Shown here: positions 43,863 through 55,250 of the stretch, one piece after another
How positions within the stretch are numbered: the first letter of the stretch is position 1
Layout: every line of letters begins with the position of its first letter
Origin: Zygnema cylindricum
Lineage: Eukaryota; Streptophyta; Zygnematophyceae; Zygnematales; Zygnemataceae
Reading direction: 5' to 3'
Assembly (NCBI GenBank): GCA_037447655.1
Contig: JBBHKE010000516.1
Location: forward strand, 93,322 to 155,321
DNA: 62,000 nucleotides
Notes under the pieces: model-generated
What the model saw: the letters and a program-made list of their open reading frames with translations, nothing else
Database searches by the model: none
What the model was told of the DNA's origin: nothing
Program-made: the position numbers and the translations under genes

Positions 43863-44887
43863 TCCGGGATTCTGCGGGGCCGAAGAGTTGCAACCCGCAG
43901 AGTTGCAAGATTCAGTTCAGTTCAGCACTACTCTATGGGAATATGAGCCAACTCCGCATGAAATGTTCGCACGTTTCGATTCATCATCTCCGCACGTTTT
44001 GATTCATAAGCTTCGAACTGAATATGAACATGGCGAATGCAATACTTCAAACAAAAATCCAAAAAAAGGGATCACAACAAAGCAGTTGTAGAGAGTTCCG
44101 TTGAGGTTCCTATTTCTAACTGTCTTTTTGCTGTATTTACAGAACAGATGGTTTTTTGCCAAAAAAAATCGCGACCGAAATAGTGTTATTGACTCTAATA
44201 AGTAATAACGATGGGCAGTGTAATTCGCTGTTTTTTTAGAGGTGCAGAATTTTTTTAAAAACGTTCTGACACTACAGTAGCAGTTGAGAAAAGTACGCAG
44301 AGAATAGTACAAAGTACCTGCAATCTTTGCTGCTGACAGCAAGGTTAAATAAATAAATAAATAGAATTCCCATACAAATTTGTGTCACAAAATAAAAATC
44401 AAAATGCCAAAAAAAAATTGAGCTGAATTTTCCTTAGTTGGAAGAAACATCCACGAGTCCGCCTCCTCAAAAAAAAAAGGGACCTTTGGAAACGAAGAAT
44501 ACAAAACAGTACTAATCAGAACAAAATAAAAAAAACTGAAAAAAAGGGGTCTAATAATAAAATAGTAATACAAGATAGTCAAAATACTTGCTCCTCCCTA
44601 TTTCTGTCTTCTCCCTCTCTTCCTCCCTCTCCATTTCCGGCCCTCCCTCTCCCTCCCCTTCGGTCATCTTTCAGAATGCCTTTGTTTTACGTTCAATTTT
44701 CATGTGTTTACTTTGCTTATCTTTCTTTTTTCTTTTTGCCCTGCTTATACTTTTTCAATATTGGTCATGCCACCCATTTTGTACCCTTGGAACCAGATGG
44801 TTACCATTGCGCTTTTTAATTCACTCTGCTTTACATAAATAGGAATCCTCTCACCCCTTCCCCCCTCTCCCCACAATCCAAACGGCA
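43863..44887. other. Unannotated region
   Basis: No gene supported. A solo MITE-like end (AACGATGGGCAGTGTA) lies at 44206-44221, matching the one near 3530. A poly-pyrimidine stretch lies at 44595-44665. Confidence 0.45.
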
Positions 44888-44990
44888 TATAACATACAAC
44901 ACAAGTCAAACATCATGTAAGACAAATGTGATATAAGACAAATGTCATACAAGACAAATGTCATGTAAGACAAACGTCAAACAAGACACC
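44888..44990. repeat. 22-bp minisatellite (AAGACAAATGTCAT)
   Basis: About five worn units of AAGACAAATGTCATGTAAGA, from ATAACATACAACACAAGTC to CAAACAAGACACC. Confidence 0.8.
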
Positions 44991-46260
44991 TCGAAGTACC
45001 GTCATTCAAAATCTAGAAACCTCCGCAAATGTCAGTCTGAAGATTTTTTTTTTTTTTAGTGTTGCTTAGCTGATGTAGTTTTTGTCCTTTTGTGTTTTTC
45101 CAATTGTAGCCTTTAGTGGTAGCAAACAATTTTCAATTCCAATCACGTTTTGTACTTAGATAGTTTAACCATCGCTATTTTGATAAATAAAATCTTTCAC
45201 TTAAGAGAGATCAATTTCTTAAAAGGAAAGAAATTAATCATTAAACCGCTTATGACGGTATCCTGAGGATGGATGGTATCGTATCTCAGCATGGGAGTGA
45301 CAATGTCACGAAGATACGGCACACTATTTTCAGAGCGGCCGTTTCTCACGTTAATTTTGAATGCCCGAAATCTTAAGGCATCGCAATCCGTACGCTCGTA
45401 CAAAAAACGAGAGGCGGACCTGTGTCAGAAGGTCGGTGCAAACAGAAAGTCAAAGAATCCCGAAAGATCATTCCCGGTAACTTCTGGGGAAAGCAAAAAT
45501 ATCAAAGGTCAAAGATAAAAAATCGAATATTGCTCGTATCCGTACAGCCATCCGGCACCGGCGGTGGTTTCTCGCAATTTTTTTTAGTTATTTTTCGTGT
45601 GAAGGCGGGTCAAAACCGTACAAACATACAAACAGTCTTTTGATAATTCTCGGTAAGCTACTAGCAGTACCTAATTACGACGGACGATGGACGACAAAAC
45701 GATGGACACTAGCTCAGAAACATATCATATAATTGATGGAGTCAGAACCTGAATAATTAAAAGCCCAAAGCACAACTTAAATAAAATTCCTAAGCTTCAG
45801 GCGAACAAAAAAAAACAGTTTTAATGACCTACATTCTCAAAAAGATATGCATAGCACTTAGAAATAAGCTTTCTAAGCCTGAGGCCAAAAGAAAAAAAAA
45901 TAGTCTAAATGACCTAAATTCTCCAAATCCTGAAAATCCGTGACACATTATTACATTCACATTTCCAAGTCATGGGATTCATGACATTGACTCCTCCCAT
46001 TTCTCCTCCTCCTCGGTGTCACTCCTCCTCTTCCTCTTTTCTACTTTCCTCACAAAGTCCACTTATACCAGTCAGAAGGCCGCCGATTGCACCTGATCCG
46101 TCCCCAACTCAACGGTCGAGGCCGATCGAACCTGAGAATCGATCTAAAATGATTTGAAAAACTCCTCTCTCCCCTTCCCTCCCCTCCCTTCCCCTCCCCC
46201 CCCCCCCTCCTCCTTCATCACATTCCAGCTTCCATTCGTCACTCATCTCCCCATCCCCTC
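44991..46260. other. Unannotated region downstream of the AGP-like exon
   Basis: Should contain further exons of the gene at 46308-46611. A possible acceptor (GATTCTCAG, ending near 46130) would add only about seven codons before a TGA, so I do not call it. A C-rich pyrimidine tract fills 46165-46300. Two near-duplicate TAGAAATAAGCTTTCTAAGC/CCTAAGCTTCAGG-like segments occur near 45790 and 45870. Confidence 0.4.
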
Positions 46261-46307
46261 CCCTCCCTCCTCCCTCCATCCCCTTTCTCCCTCTGCCCCT
46301 CTCTTAC

Positions 46308-46611
46308 CACTGCTTGGCGGTGGTGGTGGTACGTTTGCTAACACACTGCCTGCGGCAGATGGGGGTGTGTAAACGTTTGGACTAGGGGGGGGTGGACTAG
46401 GTGCAAGGACGGGTGGCGGCATGGTTTCACCGTCTCCATCTGGGGGAGGCGCCTGTGTGAGGGGAGGCGCTCCTGCCGGGGGAGGCGCTCCTGCCGGGGA
46501 ACCAGTGGGAGATAGGGTTGGAGATTGAGCTGGCCCTTGAGCGAGAGAAAGAGAGGCGGAGAGGAGGAAGGCAAAGGCCATGGGGAAAAGGAGAGATCGG
46601 AAAGAGGCCAT
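46308..46611 (-). CDS. Arabinogalactan-protein-like first exon (partial)
   Basis: Start chosen at the ATG 46609-46611 because the next residues form a signal peptide: MASFRSLLFPMAFAFLLSAS then LSLAQ, with cleavage expected after it. The mature part is rich in Pro, Ala, Ser, Thr and Gly with AP, SP and PPP motifs, sites for hydroxyproline O-glycosylation, as in classical or short arabinogalactan proteins. A good donor (AGCAGTG then GTAAGAG) closes the exon at 46308. No GPI-anchor tail is identified, so the 3' part is unknown. Secreted, cell-wall role by family. A Pro-rich extensin-like identity is the alternative. Confidence 0.65.
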
Positions 46612-47207
46612 GTTTGAGGAGGAGGGTCTGAGTAGGGTAGAGAGAAACGAGAGGGCGAAGAGGAAAAGAGTGAGAGTGAGAGTGGGAGTGGGAGTGACAA
46701 TTGTTAAAATTATGTGTCCATTTCCTGCAAAGGACCAGAAGTCAAAGTTAGTCAAAGTGACGTGTGAATAAATCAACCGGAGTCTTGTTAGTTATATGTA
46801 CGGTTGATAGACGTGAAGGTACATATACGTAGACGTCAAGTTTCCGTGAAAACGTGGTCCTTGACTTGTAGTGTACGGGAAATCAAGTAGCCGCAAATTT
46901 TGAGTACACGTGACGAGAAAGCATGCGGACATTTTGTACTTGACGGTCTTTGATTGGTCTACGTGTGTCACAAGTTCGATTCTATTTCTTCACGTGACAC
47001 GCAAGTTGCATAGGTCTACACTACACCTACACACGCAAGTTGCATAGGTCTACACGACACCTACACATATAATAATAGTCGCGGGCGACCCGATGCTTTG
47101 CCCTTTGGTTGCCAAGGGCCTTTCGTTTTTGTACACGCGGACCAATAGGAGCGTCACAATTTGTCGTAGGAGTTACATGTACTCCACGTAACAATCCGTT
47201 TCCGGTA
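46612..47207. other. Upstream region of the AGP-like gene; repeats
   Basis: Contains GAGAGTGGGAGTGGGAGTG repeats just upstream of the start, and a 37-bp tandem pair ACGCAAGTTGCATAGGTCTA near 47000 and 47034. A copy of the dispersed TTTGCCCTTTGGTTGCCAA word lies at 47098-47116. No promoter element can be fixed. Confidence 0.45.
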
Positions 47208-47400
47208 GTGTACGGATATTGATAACACGACAACGTGACGTGATGTGACGGATCGCACGCGCAAAAATTAAAAGTACGATATTGTACGTTACTGTACTCT
47301 ACGGTATCGATAACACGACATTTTGGCGTGACGTCGAATTTGTTTGGACGTGAATCGCCCTTGACGTCAACTTACGTCAACATAAACGTCGCTATGTGAT
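47208..47400. repeat. Single unit of the 155-bp repeat family
   Basis: GTGTACGGATATTGATAACA and following sequence through GCACGCGCAAAAATTAAAAG match the tandem units at 55873-56315. The continuation ACACGACATTTTGGCGTGAC then GTCGAATTTGTTTGG matches 56284-56314. Confidence 0.65.
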
Positions 47401-47700
47401 TAATGTTGCCGTACGATTAAGCGCCGATGACTCAAATCCGTCCGTACCAAACCATCCTTGACGTCGTAGGCCGCGAGTCAACTACGCGATCACTTTGTCG
47501 TCGTCGCTATACTGTAGTGTAGAGGTTTCGAACTGTCCTGTCAAGGGTACAAACTACAAAGAATCGATCGTCGCCGTCACTGCGATATCGTTTCACTTAC
47601 TTGTACGGCATCGACGGCATCCTGGTACCTGTCGTGGCCACCTCGATGTCGTCGACCGCGGGTCAGCTAACGCGATCACTTTGTCGTCGTCGCTGTACTG

Positions 47701-47921
47701 TACACCGCCAATCGCTATTAGCGTTGTGTACGCTAATCCCGTCCCGCTTTTTTTTGTTTTTATTCTCAAATAGAATTATCCACACTATTTAAAAAAGGCC
47801 CTAATTCTTAATTAGAGTAATCGATTTCTTCCAAAATTTCCAAATTCCCAATTAGCGTACACCACGCTAAATAATAGTATACGCTAATCAAACCTACACG
47901 CTAATAGCGATTGGCGGTGTA
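47701..47921. mobile_element. TA-flanked MITE, CACCGCCAATCG subfamily (221 bp)
   Basis: Termini CACCGCCAATCGCTATTAGC and inverse with TA outside. Very close to 13385-13606 (222 bp), suggesting recent spread of this subfamily. Confidence 0.83.
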
Positions 47922-48555
47922 GTGTAGCGCGCGGGGTACACGGTGCTTTGCCCTTTGGTTGCCAAAGGCCTGTCGTTTTTGTACAGTACCATAAAAAATG
48001 CGACAGATTTGCGATAGATTTTGTCGGTTCGTTGATAGATATTTTGTCGACCGTCAAACTTCTTGCGGCTACGTTTGTTGTACGGTTGAAATTTTTAAAT
48101 CCAAGGACAAATCTGGTACGACGATATGGATATTGATTCATTTTGTGTTGATGGGAAAATAATTTCGGCTGTTCATTCCGCAGGTACAGTATTGTACCGC
48201 TCATTATTGTACTGTACAGTGCTATGTTCCCTGCGTGTCCCGTTTCGAATTCTGAGACCGGCGATTGTGGACGGTCTTGTCAACAGCTCCCCTTGTCTCG
48301 TCATTGGAGCGCGAATCTGGTTCTCTTCCTGTCAACCACTACATCCGTCTCCCTTTCCCTCATTCCTTCCCTCCCTCCCTTTCCCCCCTCATCAATTCTA
48401 AATATTTTGAATATTCAATAGAGGAGAGGGGGAGGGAGATGGAGAGGGAGAGGGTGGGGAGAAGTGTAGATGTTTATTTTTTGACTGGAGGGTGAGAAGG
48501 AAGCTATTGTCAGGTAATCCGTGACAGTTGGTGCCTTGGCCGCCCTCACAAGTAC
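47922..48555. other. Unannotated region
   Basis: Starts with the dispersed TTTGCCCTTTGGTTGCCAAA word at about 47947-47966. Pyrimidine-rich at 48345-48390. No gene seen. Confidence 0.4.
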
Positions 48556-49025
48556 CCAACAGACTGTTGTACTATACTAATTATAACAACTAGTTATAAC
48601 CGTTTTAATACATTGATTATAACGATTATATTTAGCTGTTATACTACATTATTTATTACAGCTAGTTATAACTGTTTCATTATACTAATTATAACAGTTA
48701 TATCTAACTGTTACATCATATTTATTATAACAGGTAGATAAATATGCAGTTATATCTACCTGTTATACTTTATAAATTATAACACCTATAACTAACTGTT
48801 GTATTACACTAAATAAGACAGCTAGTTATAACAATTATATTTTCTTTATTATGACAGTTGTTATATGTAGCTCTTGCATTATACTTATCATAACAGCTAT
48901 ATCTGGTTGTTATATTATGCTAAACATAACAGCTAGTTATAGCTTTTATGTTATATTTATCATAAAAGTTATATCTAACTGTTATATTTTATTAACTAAA
49001 CAGTTATATTTATCTGTTAGATTAT
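48556..49025. repeat. AT-rich minisatellite with palindromic AACTGTTATA words, ~60-bp unit
   Basis: About seven worn units alternating CAGCTAGTTATAACTGTT and TTATAACAGTTATATCTA-like words. Many units are near-palindromic, so each strand can fold back. Ends near 49020 just before the tRNA-like block. Confidence 0.75.
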
Positions 49026-49084
49026 GGCAATTATTGTTAGATTTCCTAGAAATCCGAGATTCGGCATGTCCCACACGGGAAAAT

Positions 49085-49199
49085 TGAGCCGGCCAGGGTT
49101 CGAACCTGGGACCTTTCACTTCAGCTGCGAACGCACAGGGTTTGAACCTAGGACCTTTCACTTCAACTGCGAACGCACTACCACTGTGCCACCAACTCG
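49085..49199 (-). repeat. tRNA-derived (SINE-like) sequence with duplicated B box
   Basis: On the minus strand, TGGCACAGTGGTAGTGCG (49174-49191) resembles a polymerase III A box, followed by AGGTTCAAACCC (B box, near 49138-49149). A 41-bp direct duplication adds a second B box, AGGTTCGAACCC (49096-49107). The cloverleaf cannot be closed, so it is not a functional tRNA gene. Confidence 0.55.
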
Positions 49200-49324
49200 A
49201 TGTTTAGACTGGCGTGTCCGTACCCAATTATTACGGGCGGCTCGAGTATGGATATTTCCATATTCTACCCCGTATTGGACCGGCTTCACGTGCGAAAGCC
49301 GGTCAAACCATCCGCAATCTCGCT

Positions 49325-49337
49325 GGCTCCGATACCA
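49325..49337 (-). promoter_or_regulatory. Retrotransposon primer binding site (tRNA-iMet type)
   Basis: On the minus strand TGGTATCGGAGCC directly follows CTAACA, the usual LTR-end/primer-site junction of plant LTR elements. This implies a 5' LTR to the right of 49337 and internal sequence to the left, including the tRNA-like block. No gag or pol follows, so it would be a non-autonomous or decayed element. Confidence 0.55.
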
Positions 49338-49344
49338 TGTTAGT

Positions 49345-51260
49345 TTCTATTTGAGTAACTTGTAGCATTTCTTTCCATGGTTTTACAGGATTTTCGTCCT
49401 CTTCGACTCTCGGGTCCTTTCCACCTGCGAGGTTTATGATGGTGATTGGTGATGTGGACTTGGAACTTGTGTTTGGTGAAGGTGGTGCTCGATCCGTGGA
49501 GCGTCCTAACGGCCTCTCCATCTCTAGTGAGGTTTCGACTCCATTGCTCTTGTTGCTGCTATGGATTTTGAGCTCGTTAGCATCTGAATCATCTGTCATG
49601 CTTGTTGATGGTTGCACCCCGGTTGTTGATGGTTGCACCCCAGTTCCCTGTGTTCCCTCTTTGCCCCTCCATGTGCCCCCATGATTTACCTTCCTTGCTG
49701 GATTTTGCTTCTGACCTCTTTATCGGTTTCCATTTTGCAGATTAGCGTTTCTGCTGTAGGCGATGCTGCCCCTTGTAGTCGCATGACCGGTTTCTGTAAC
49801 CTCATGGCTGCAACTCTTCCCATGCTTCCGCATGCTTCCCACGCTTCCGCGGATTTGAGTGCCAACTGATTGGTGAGAGAAGCGTTAGAGTTAACTAAAA
49901 CTAAAACAAGAGAATTCAGATTACAGCCTGACACCCAGAGATCTGCATCTAAGGCAGCAGCAAAAAAAGGAAAATCTGAACCTAGACATAAAACTGATCA
50001 CTCAAGAAATAAGGAGTTGAGCAGGGAAAAAAAGGGGACAGATGGAAATTACCATCGAAGAACTCAAGGGAGGAGCCAAGAAGCAAGCAGGATGCCAGGG
50101 CATTCGGATCCTCCGCCGAGACCTCCAGCAAGGAGGACATCACATGTCCTCACATCAAAGGAAAAGATGGAAAATCTGCAAACATAAGAGGAGAAAAAGA
50201 AGAGTCAGAAATGGAGTAAGAAATTGTCATGTCAAAAAACGGAGAACAGAAAACACTTGTAGGAAGGCAGGAAAATTTATCAATAGGAACTTTAACAAAA
50301 CTCCTAAAGATGACACGAACCCTTAAATCTCTCTTAGGCATCTCCGCAGAAAAAGAATGCATAGCAAAAGGACAATTTAATCGGAACTCACCAAAGCGGA
50401 GTCAAGAATCCAACGATAATGGGAGTATACATCGAGTCGAACTCCCAAATCGAGTCCAATCCATCGAACATCGAGGCCAAATCTGCACAAGAAAGCAACA
50501 TGTCAAAAATTCAGGCCAAGAAAATTCCAAGGACCTACAAGGAGGTATTGCTAACCCTAAAGCGCAATATGATAGGTAATGGAAAGCTTAAAGAGGGAGA
50601 AAAAGGAGACTTACCAAAATTTGGGAGGAAGAGTAGCCTAGCCACATCTCTAACCACAAGGATTCGGGCAACGGCCGAAGTTCAGCCGGTCATGCAGCCC
50701 ATAGATCAGAACCTGCAAAGAAAAATCACAGCGGAAGGAGTGAATGGGTTAAATGAGCTCACAAATAAAAACTAACACGTGTGTTTAAATTTGGACCCCA
50801 CAGGAAACCTCAAATTGTAGGAGCAGCAGCAAACAGAGAATGCTGATCTCATTTCAGCAAACAAAAGGAGAAATGGAGATTAGAAGCTTCAAAATGGAAC
50901 CTCATCAAGGAGCAAGAAAGTCGCTCTTACCTCAAGAATCCGGGAGACAAGGAGGGAGAAGTCTCAGGTCTCCCCACACAGGATGCGTAGCAGAAGACAT
51001 GGATGGGAGAAAGGGGAAGGAAATCTAAAACCCTAAATCCTGTGGCAAATTTTTTTATGAAGGATTAAGAGAGGAAAAAGGGGCAGACAGCTCAAAAGAA
51101 GAAAAATACCTAAGTCAGAAAAAAATTCTAAGTTATGGCAGTCTAATAGATAGAGAGATTCTAAGCTATGACACCCTGCAGAATGATAGAGAAAAAAATT
51201 ACTTAGAAGAAATTGGAGCTGGTGAACTCAAGAAAGCAGAGGGGAAACCTAAAAGTACTG
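49345..51260. other. Unrecognised region, possibly a non-autonomous retroelement
   Basis: Overlapping medium frames on both strands (for example 49303-49638 minus and 50229-50775 plus) are Lys/Ser/Glu-rich with no recognised domain. A doubled GTTGTTGATGGTTGCACCCC lies near 49600-49640. It may be internal or LTR sequence of the element whose primer site is at 49325-49337. No function assigned. Confidence 0.4.
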
Positions 51261-51363
51261 AGTTGTTAGAGCGCCTCCCGCTATATGGATGCGACAAGGG
51301 CGGTGGTACAGGTACCTTTGTGAGAGAGCGACGATGGCGCGAACCGAAAGTACAGTCGCACAA

Positions 51364-51580
51364 TTCACGCGACTTAACAGCAGCTGCAGAATTAAACATC
51401 GAACGATTGAAATTGGTCAAACGACGACAATTTCATCACGCGATGCTTCGCGAAAGAAAAATACGATCGCACATTTCGAGCGCCGCAATCGCGACCACAA
51501 GTTCAAATATCAAACGATCGAAACTTGTCGAGCGACGACAAATTCATCACGCGAGGTTTCACAAACGAAAACTTGATCAT
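51364..51580. repeat. Tandem duplication of ~108 bp (CGACGACAATTCATCACGCG)
   Basis: Two adjacent diverged units share AAACATCGAACGATTGAAA/AATATCAAACGATCGAAAC, then GACGACAATTTCATCACGCG and a CGAAAGAAAAA/ACGAAAAC tail. The 234-codon frame at 51525-52229 begins in the second unit and has no recognised domain. Confidence 0.65.
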
Positions 51581-52469
51581 GCAACAATTTGTGACATTAA
51601 AATCGGTTCACTTCGCGACAGTGAAATCGACGGTTCTGATTCACCGAAATTTACGTGAATCCTGGATTTTGAGAATCACACGAACGACACGGATCTACAC
51701 GTCACGTAATCTAACAAAGGAGTCAGTAACAAAGAACAAGGTCGCCAGCGGCGCAATTCTTTTGTACGGTACATGGCTCATTTCAGTCCACGTACGACGA
51801 GACAAGTTTTTAAGGACCACAGGTGGTCCCAAAGGACAAAATTATCACGCGAAGCAGAATCTTTTAAGTACTAACGAAATTGCAAATTTTGTGGATTCAG
51901 CAGGGTACAGAATGTACGGAATATATTATGCAGGTAGAGTACCATCGGAGAGCCAAACAATTACCGAATCGACGAAATCGAGAAGCGAGGAAAATATCGA
52001 CACAAACTCGAGTGGGAGTGTTGATTTTAGGCGATCAAGGACGATATTATTTACGGATATCGGAGCGCCGATATTGTGTACGGAAATCAGATCGCCGATA
52101 TTGTACGGACGGCAAGATCGAATCGTACGGAATCGAGTGATGATTCCACGACAAACATTTTCGGCGGAAATTCTGACGCATATTTGGGAGCGGCCACCGA
52201 CGGCTGACATTACCTATTTTGGCGTGTAGTCATTGGACCATATCGTGCATACATTTCACATGCAGATCGAAGTGCACATGTACAAATAGCAAACATTCCA
52301 CAAAAGAGATTATCTCTCTCACATATCATATCACTGTGACTCTGAGACCTCCATAAGTCCTCAGAGTAGACAGCTTCCAAGAAGCCTCTAGGATAATCCT
52401 GACCCCTTTGTGTTTAAGCAAAAATAATTGCCAACCTGGCAAACAAAAACCTTGACCACCTGCACCCTT

Positions 52470-52830
52470 GTGAAGGCAAGACTCCCCTTAGTTGATAGCA
52501 AAAAGAATCTCTGAATTTGCTCCCCTGAGCAGTAAGTTATGGATGGTCAAAGTTGACCTTTTGTACAGAAGCTCTTTGGGAGAGAGGGTCCTATCTCCTA
52601 ATTTTTCTAAGTCCTATCTCTCTCACAGACTCTATCTACTGATGTACGGAACCAATCAGAATAGAGTTCCGTACGACAAAGTACAGCTGCCGGTGTACTT
52701 TAGGTACGGACATTGTACGACATGGCCTAAATGTCGACACATGTCATATCCGGATTCGGTGCCATAATCTCCGGAGATTCCACGATCCAACGTAATTTCG
52801 CCACATGGTATGCTCACAGCTTTATATATT
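52470..52830 (-). repeat. LTR-like dispersed repeat (copy 3)
   Basis: Inverted relative of 29990-30270, sharing CTGAATTTGCTCCCCTGAGC and AAGTCCTATCTCTCTCACAG blocks. Its right part shares GTACGGACATTGTACGACATGG with 34280-34310. No adjoining gag or pol. Confidence 0.6.
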
Positions 52831-53309
52831 TAAATGGTCGTTTTTCCTTTTGGATCTTTAGGGGACAAGGTGAGAGTGATTCTTGAATATTCACAAGTTT
52901 CCATTGTATGTAATAAACACAAATTTATGTCGCATGTAGTGTTCACAATTTATATGGTTTGTATGAACAATGTATTGTGTATCTAAATTTCACTACGTTT
53001 CTATTGTTTGCTATGTTCACAAGTTCATGTTATATTTAAACGATCGTTTGTCTTTTTTGTTTCCTTCAGTGGACAAGGTGAAAGTGATGATTGAAGTCTA
53101 TGTCGTTAAGAAGAGCCCTACAAGTTTGTGACGGAGGAGGATACGACCCCTCATGGAATGATGGCCAGGGGACATTATACAGCGAAGACATTGGTAAGAA
53201 ATTTTAGTTCTATTATTATTTTAAGCTACGTTTATAAAAATAAGTTTATTAGCCTCTTGTGGGAAGTTCTAGTGATAGTTTACTTTAAGCGGTATCTATT
53301 AAATAAAAT
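52831..53309. other. Direct repeat of exon-like GGACAAGGTGA segment
   Basis: Two segments about 220 bases apart (near 52862 and 53070) each have a pyrimidine-rich lead ending TAG/CAG and then GGACAAGGTGARAGTGAT. The second could be a small exon ending at ATTGGTAAGAA near 53190, but the frame has a stop and no protein is recognised. Confidence 0.35.
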
Positions 53310-53376
53310 GTATGATGATGATGATGATGATGATCAAGATGATGATGATAATAATGAAGATGATGATGTTGACGAC

Positions 53377-53424
<48 letters not shown>

Positions 53425-53515
53425 GATGTTGTTGGTGATGATGATGATGATGTAATGATGATGATGTTGTTGATGGTGGTGATGTAATGATGATGATGAT
53501 GATGATGATGATGTA

Positions 53516-53546
<31 letters not shown>

Positions 53547-53575
53547 CGATGATGATGTTGATGATGATGGTGACA

Positions 53576-53609
<34 letters not shown>

Positions 53610-53810
53610 CGATGACGATGATGATGATGATGATAATGATGATGATGACAATGGTGATGATGATGATGTTGTGATGTAATGATGATGATGATAATGATGT
53701 AATGATGATGATGATGTTGACGATGATGATGTTGACGATGATGGTGACAATGATGATGATGATGATGTAATGATGACAATGATGATGATGATGATGATGA
53801 TGATGATGTA

Positions 53811-53845
<35 letters not shown>

Positions 53846-53973
53846 GATGATGATGATGATGATGATGTAATCAAAGTATCACCAAAACTAAGTATTCAAA
53901 GTATTTGTATTGTATCTCAAAAAAAAAACCATGATATAATGATGATGATGATGTTGACGATGATGATGTTGAC

Positions 53974-54013
<40 letters not shown>

Positions 54014-54178
54014 TAATGATGATGATGATGATGACGATGATGATGATGATTTAATGATGATGATGATGATCATGAAAATGATTACGATGATGATAATGAT
54101 GATGATGATGATGAGGATGATGATGATGATGATCATGATGATGTTGCTGATGAAGATGATGATGACGATGATGATGTA
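53310..54178. repeat. (GAT)n satellite-like array, about 870 bp
   Basis: GAT units with GAC, GTT and AAT interruptions. At 53878-53937 the array is split by AATCAAAGTATCACCAAAAC plus an A run, a segment repeated right after the array (54178-54235). Long His-, Ser- and Ile-rich frames in all phases are artefacts. Confidence 0.95.
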
Positions 54179-54189
54179 ATCAGAGTATC

Positions 54190-55121
54190 ACAAGAACAAA
54201 GTATTCAAAGTATTTGTATTGTATTTCAAAAAAAAAAACAAAGTAATCAAGTTTCAACGAAACACAGTTGTCAAGTATTTGTGATAATAAAGGAACTACT
54301 ATGTGTAACTACTATTTGTAATTACTATAAGACATTGAAAACAAGTATTTGTAATGTTGGTCAGCCCCCGAGCTGATAGTGATGTTTATGCAACCTTCTA
54401 AGTCTTATGACTAAGTTGGTTGATCGCAAAAAAAAAAAAAAAAAACAAGGTACTCAAAGTAATCATTCTACTATAATAAACAACGAAAATAAATAAATAA
54501 TAAGTGATTGTAATGTTAATCAGCCTTTGAGCTGATAATGATGTTTATGCAACCATCTGGGTCTTTAACTAAGGTGTTTGATCGAAAACAAAAAGAAGTA
54601 CTTAAAGTAATCAACATATTCTAATTATCAAAAAATATAAAATATAATACGTGTTTGTAGTGTTAGTCAGCCATCGAGCTGATAATGATGTTGTTCCAAC
54701 CTTCTATGTCTTTGGACTAAGTTGGTTGAATCCTAGTTAAGTCTGATGTTTTTTTTTTTTCTTATTATTATCTTTGTTATGTTTACATGTGTTTCTTGCG
54801 TTTTTGTTATGTGATCAAGGTTGTATTATGGTTATTTATTTTGTTAGTCTTTTTTTTTGTTTTCTTCTTTTGTGAATTTATGTATTGATAAAAAAAATGT
54901 AAAAAATATAAATGCAACACCTTAATGTAAAATAAATAAAAACCATTAGTATTCTGTTTAAACAAATAATGGTTGAATAATGCTAATGGTGTAATGTGTA
55001 TTCTAGATTTAACAATAAAATATTTAATACTACATGATATATTCAGTCCATTCGTTCATATCGTTCAGTAGATTGAGATTGAATGCTCAAATTAATGTGA
55101 AACTTTTACGCTTAAACAAAC
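54190..55121. repeat. Dispersed repeat block with internal tandem units (reverse copy)
   Basis: Reverse relative of 15080-16040. Three tandem units near 54360, 54520 and 54670 carry GTCAGCCATCGAGCTGATAA-like sequence, each followed by a TATGACTAAGTTGGTTGAT-like word. The outer end reads AACTTTTACGCTTAAACAAA at 55103-55122. Here the trinucleotide array directly adjoins the block; in the forward copy a spliced gene lies between. Confidence 0.65.
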
Positions 55122-55250
55122 CCCCTACATGAACGAAACGTGAATGAAACCATCCACTTTGCGTCGTCGTGGTCTTTACCGTGTACAATGCGATAGTACA
55201 GTGCGTACCATATACGAGCATCGTACGTGATGCCGACATAGAAATTACGG

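Noticed and set aside
45197-45403. 68-codon minus-strand frame
   Set aside because: No recognisable domain or splice context; length is expected by chance.
49085-49199. Functional tRNA gene
   Set aside because: A and B boxes are present, but stems do not close and the B box region is duplicated; better seen as tRNA-derived repeat.
51525-52229. 234-codon plus-strand frame
   Set aside because: The longest frame outside recognised elements, but it starts within a tandem duplication, has no domain or motif I can recognise, and stop-poor CGA/ACG-rich sequence explains its length. Could be revisited with transcript data.
53285-54136. Long overlapping frames on the minus strand, His/Ser/Ile-rich
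   Set aside because: They are translations of the (GAT)n array in different phases and have no other sequence content.
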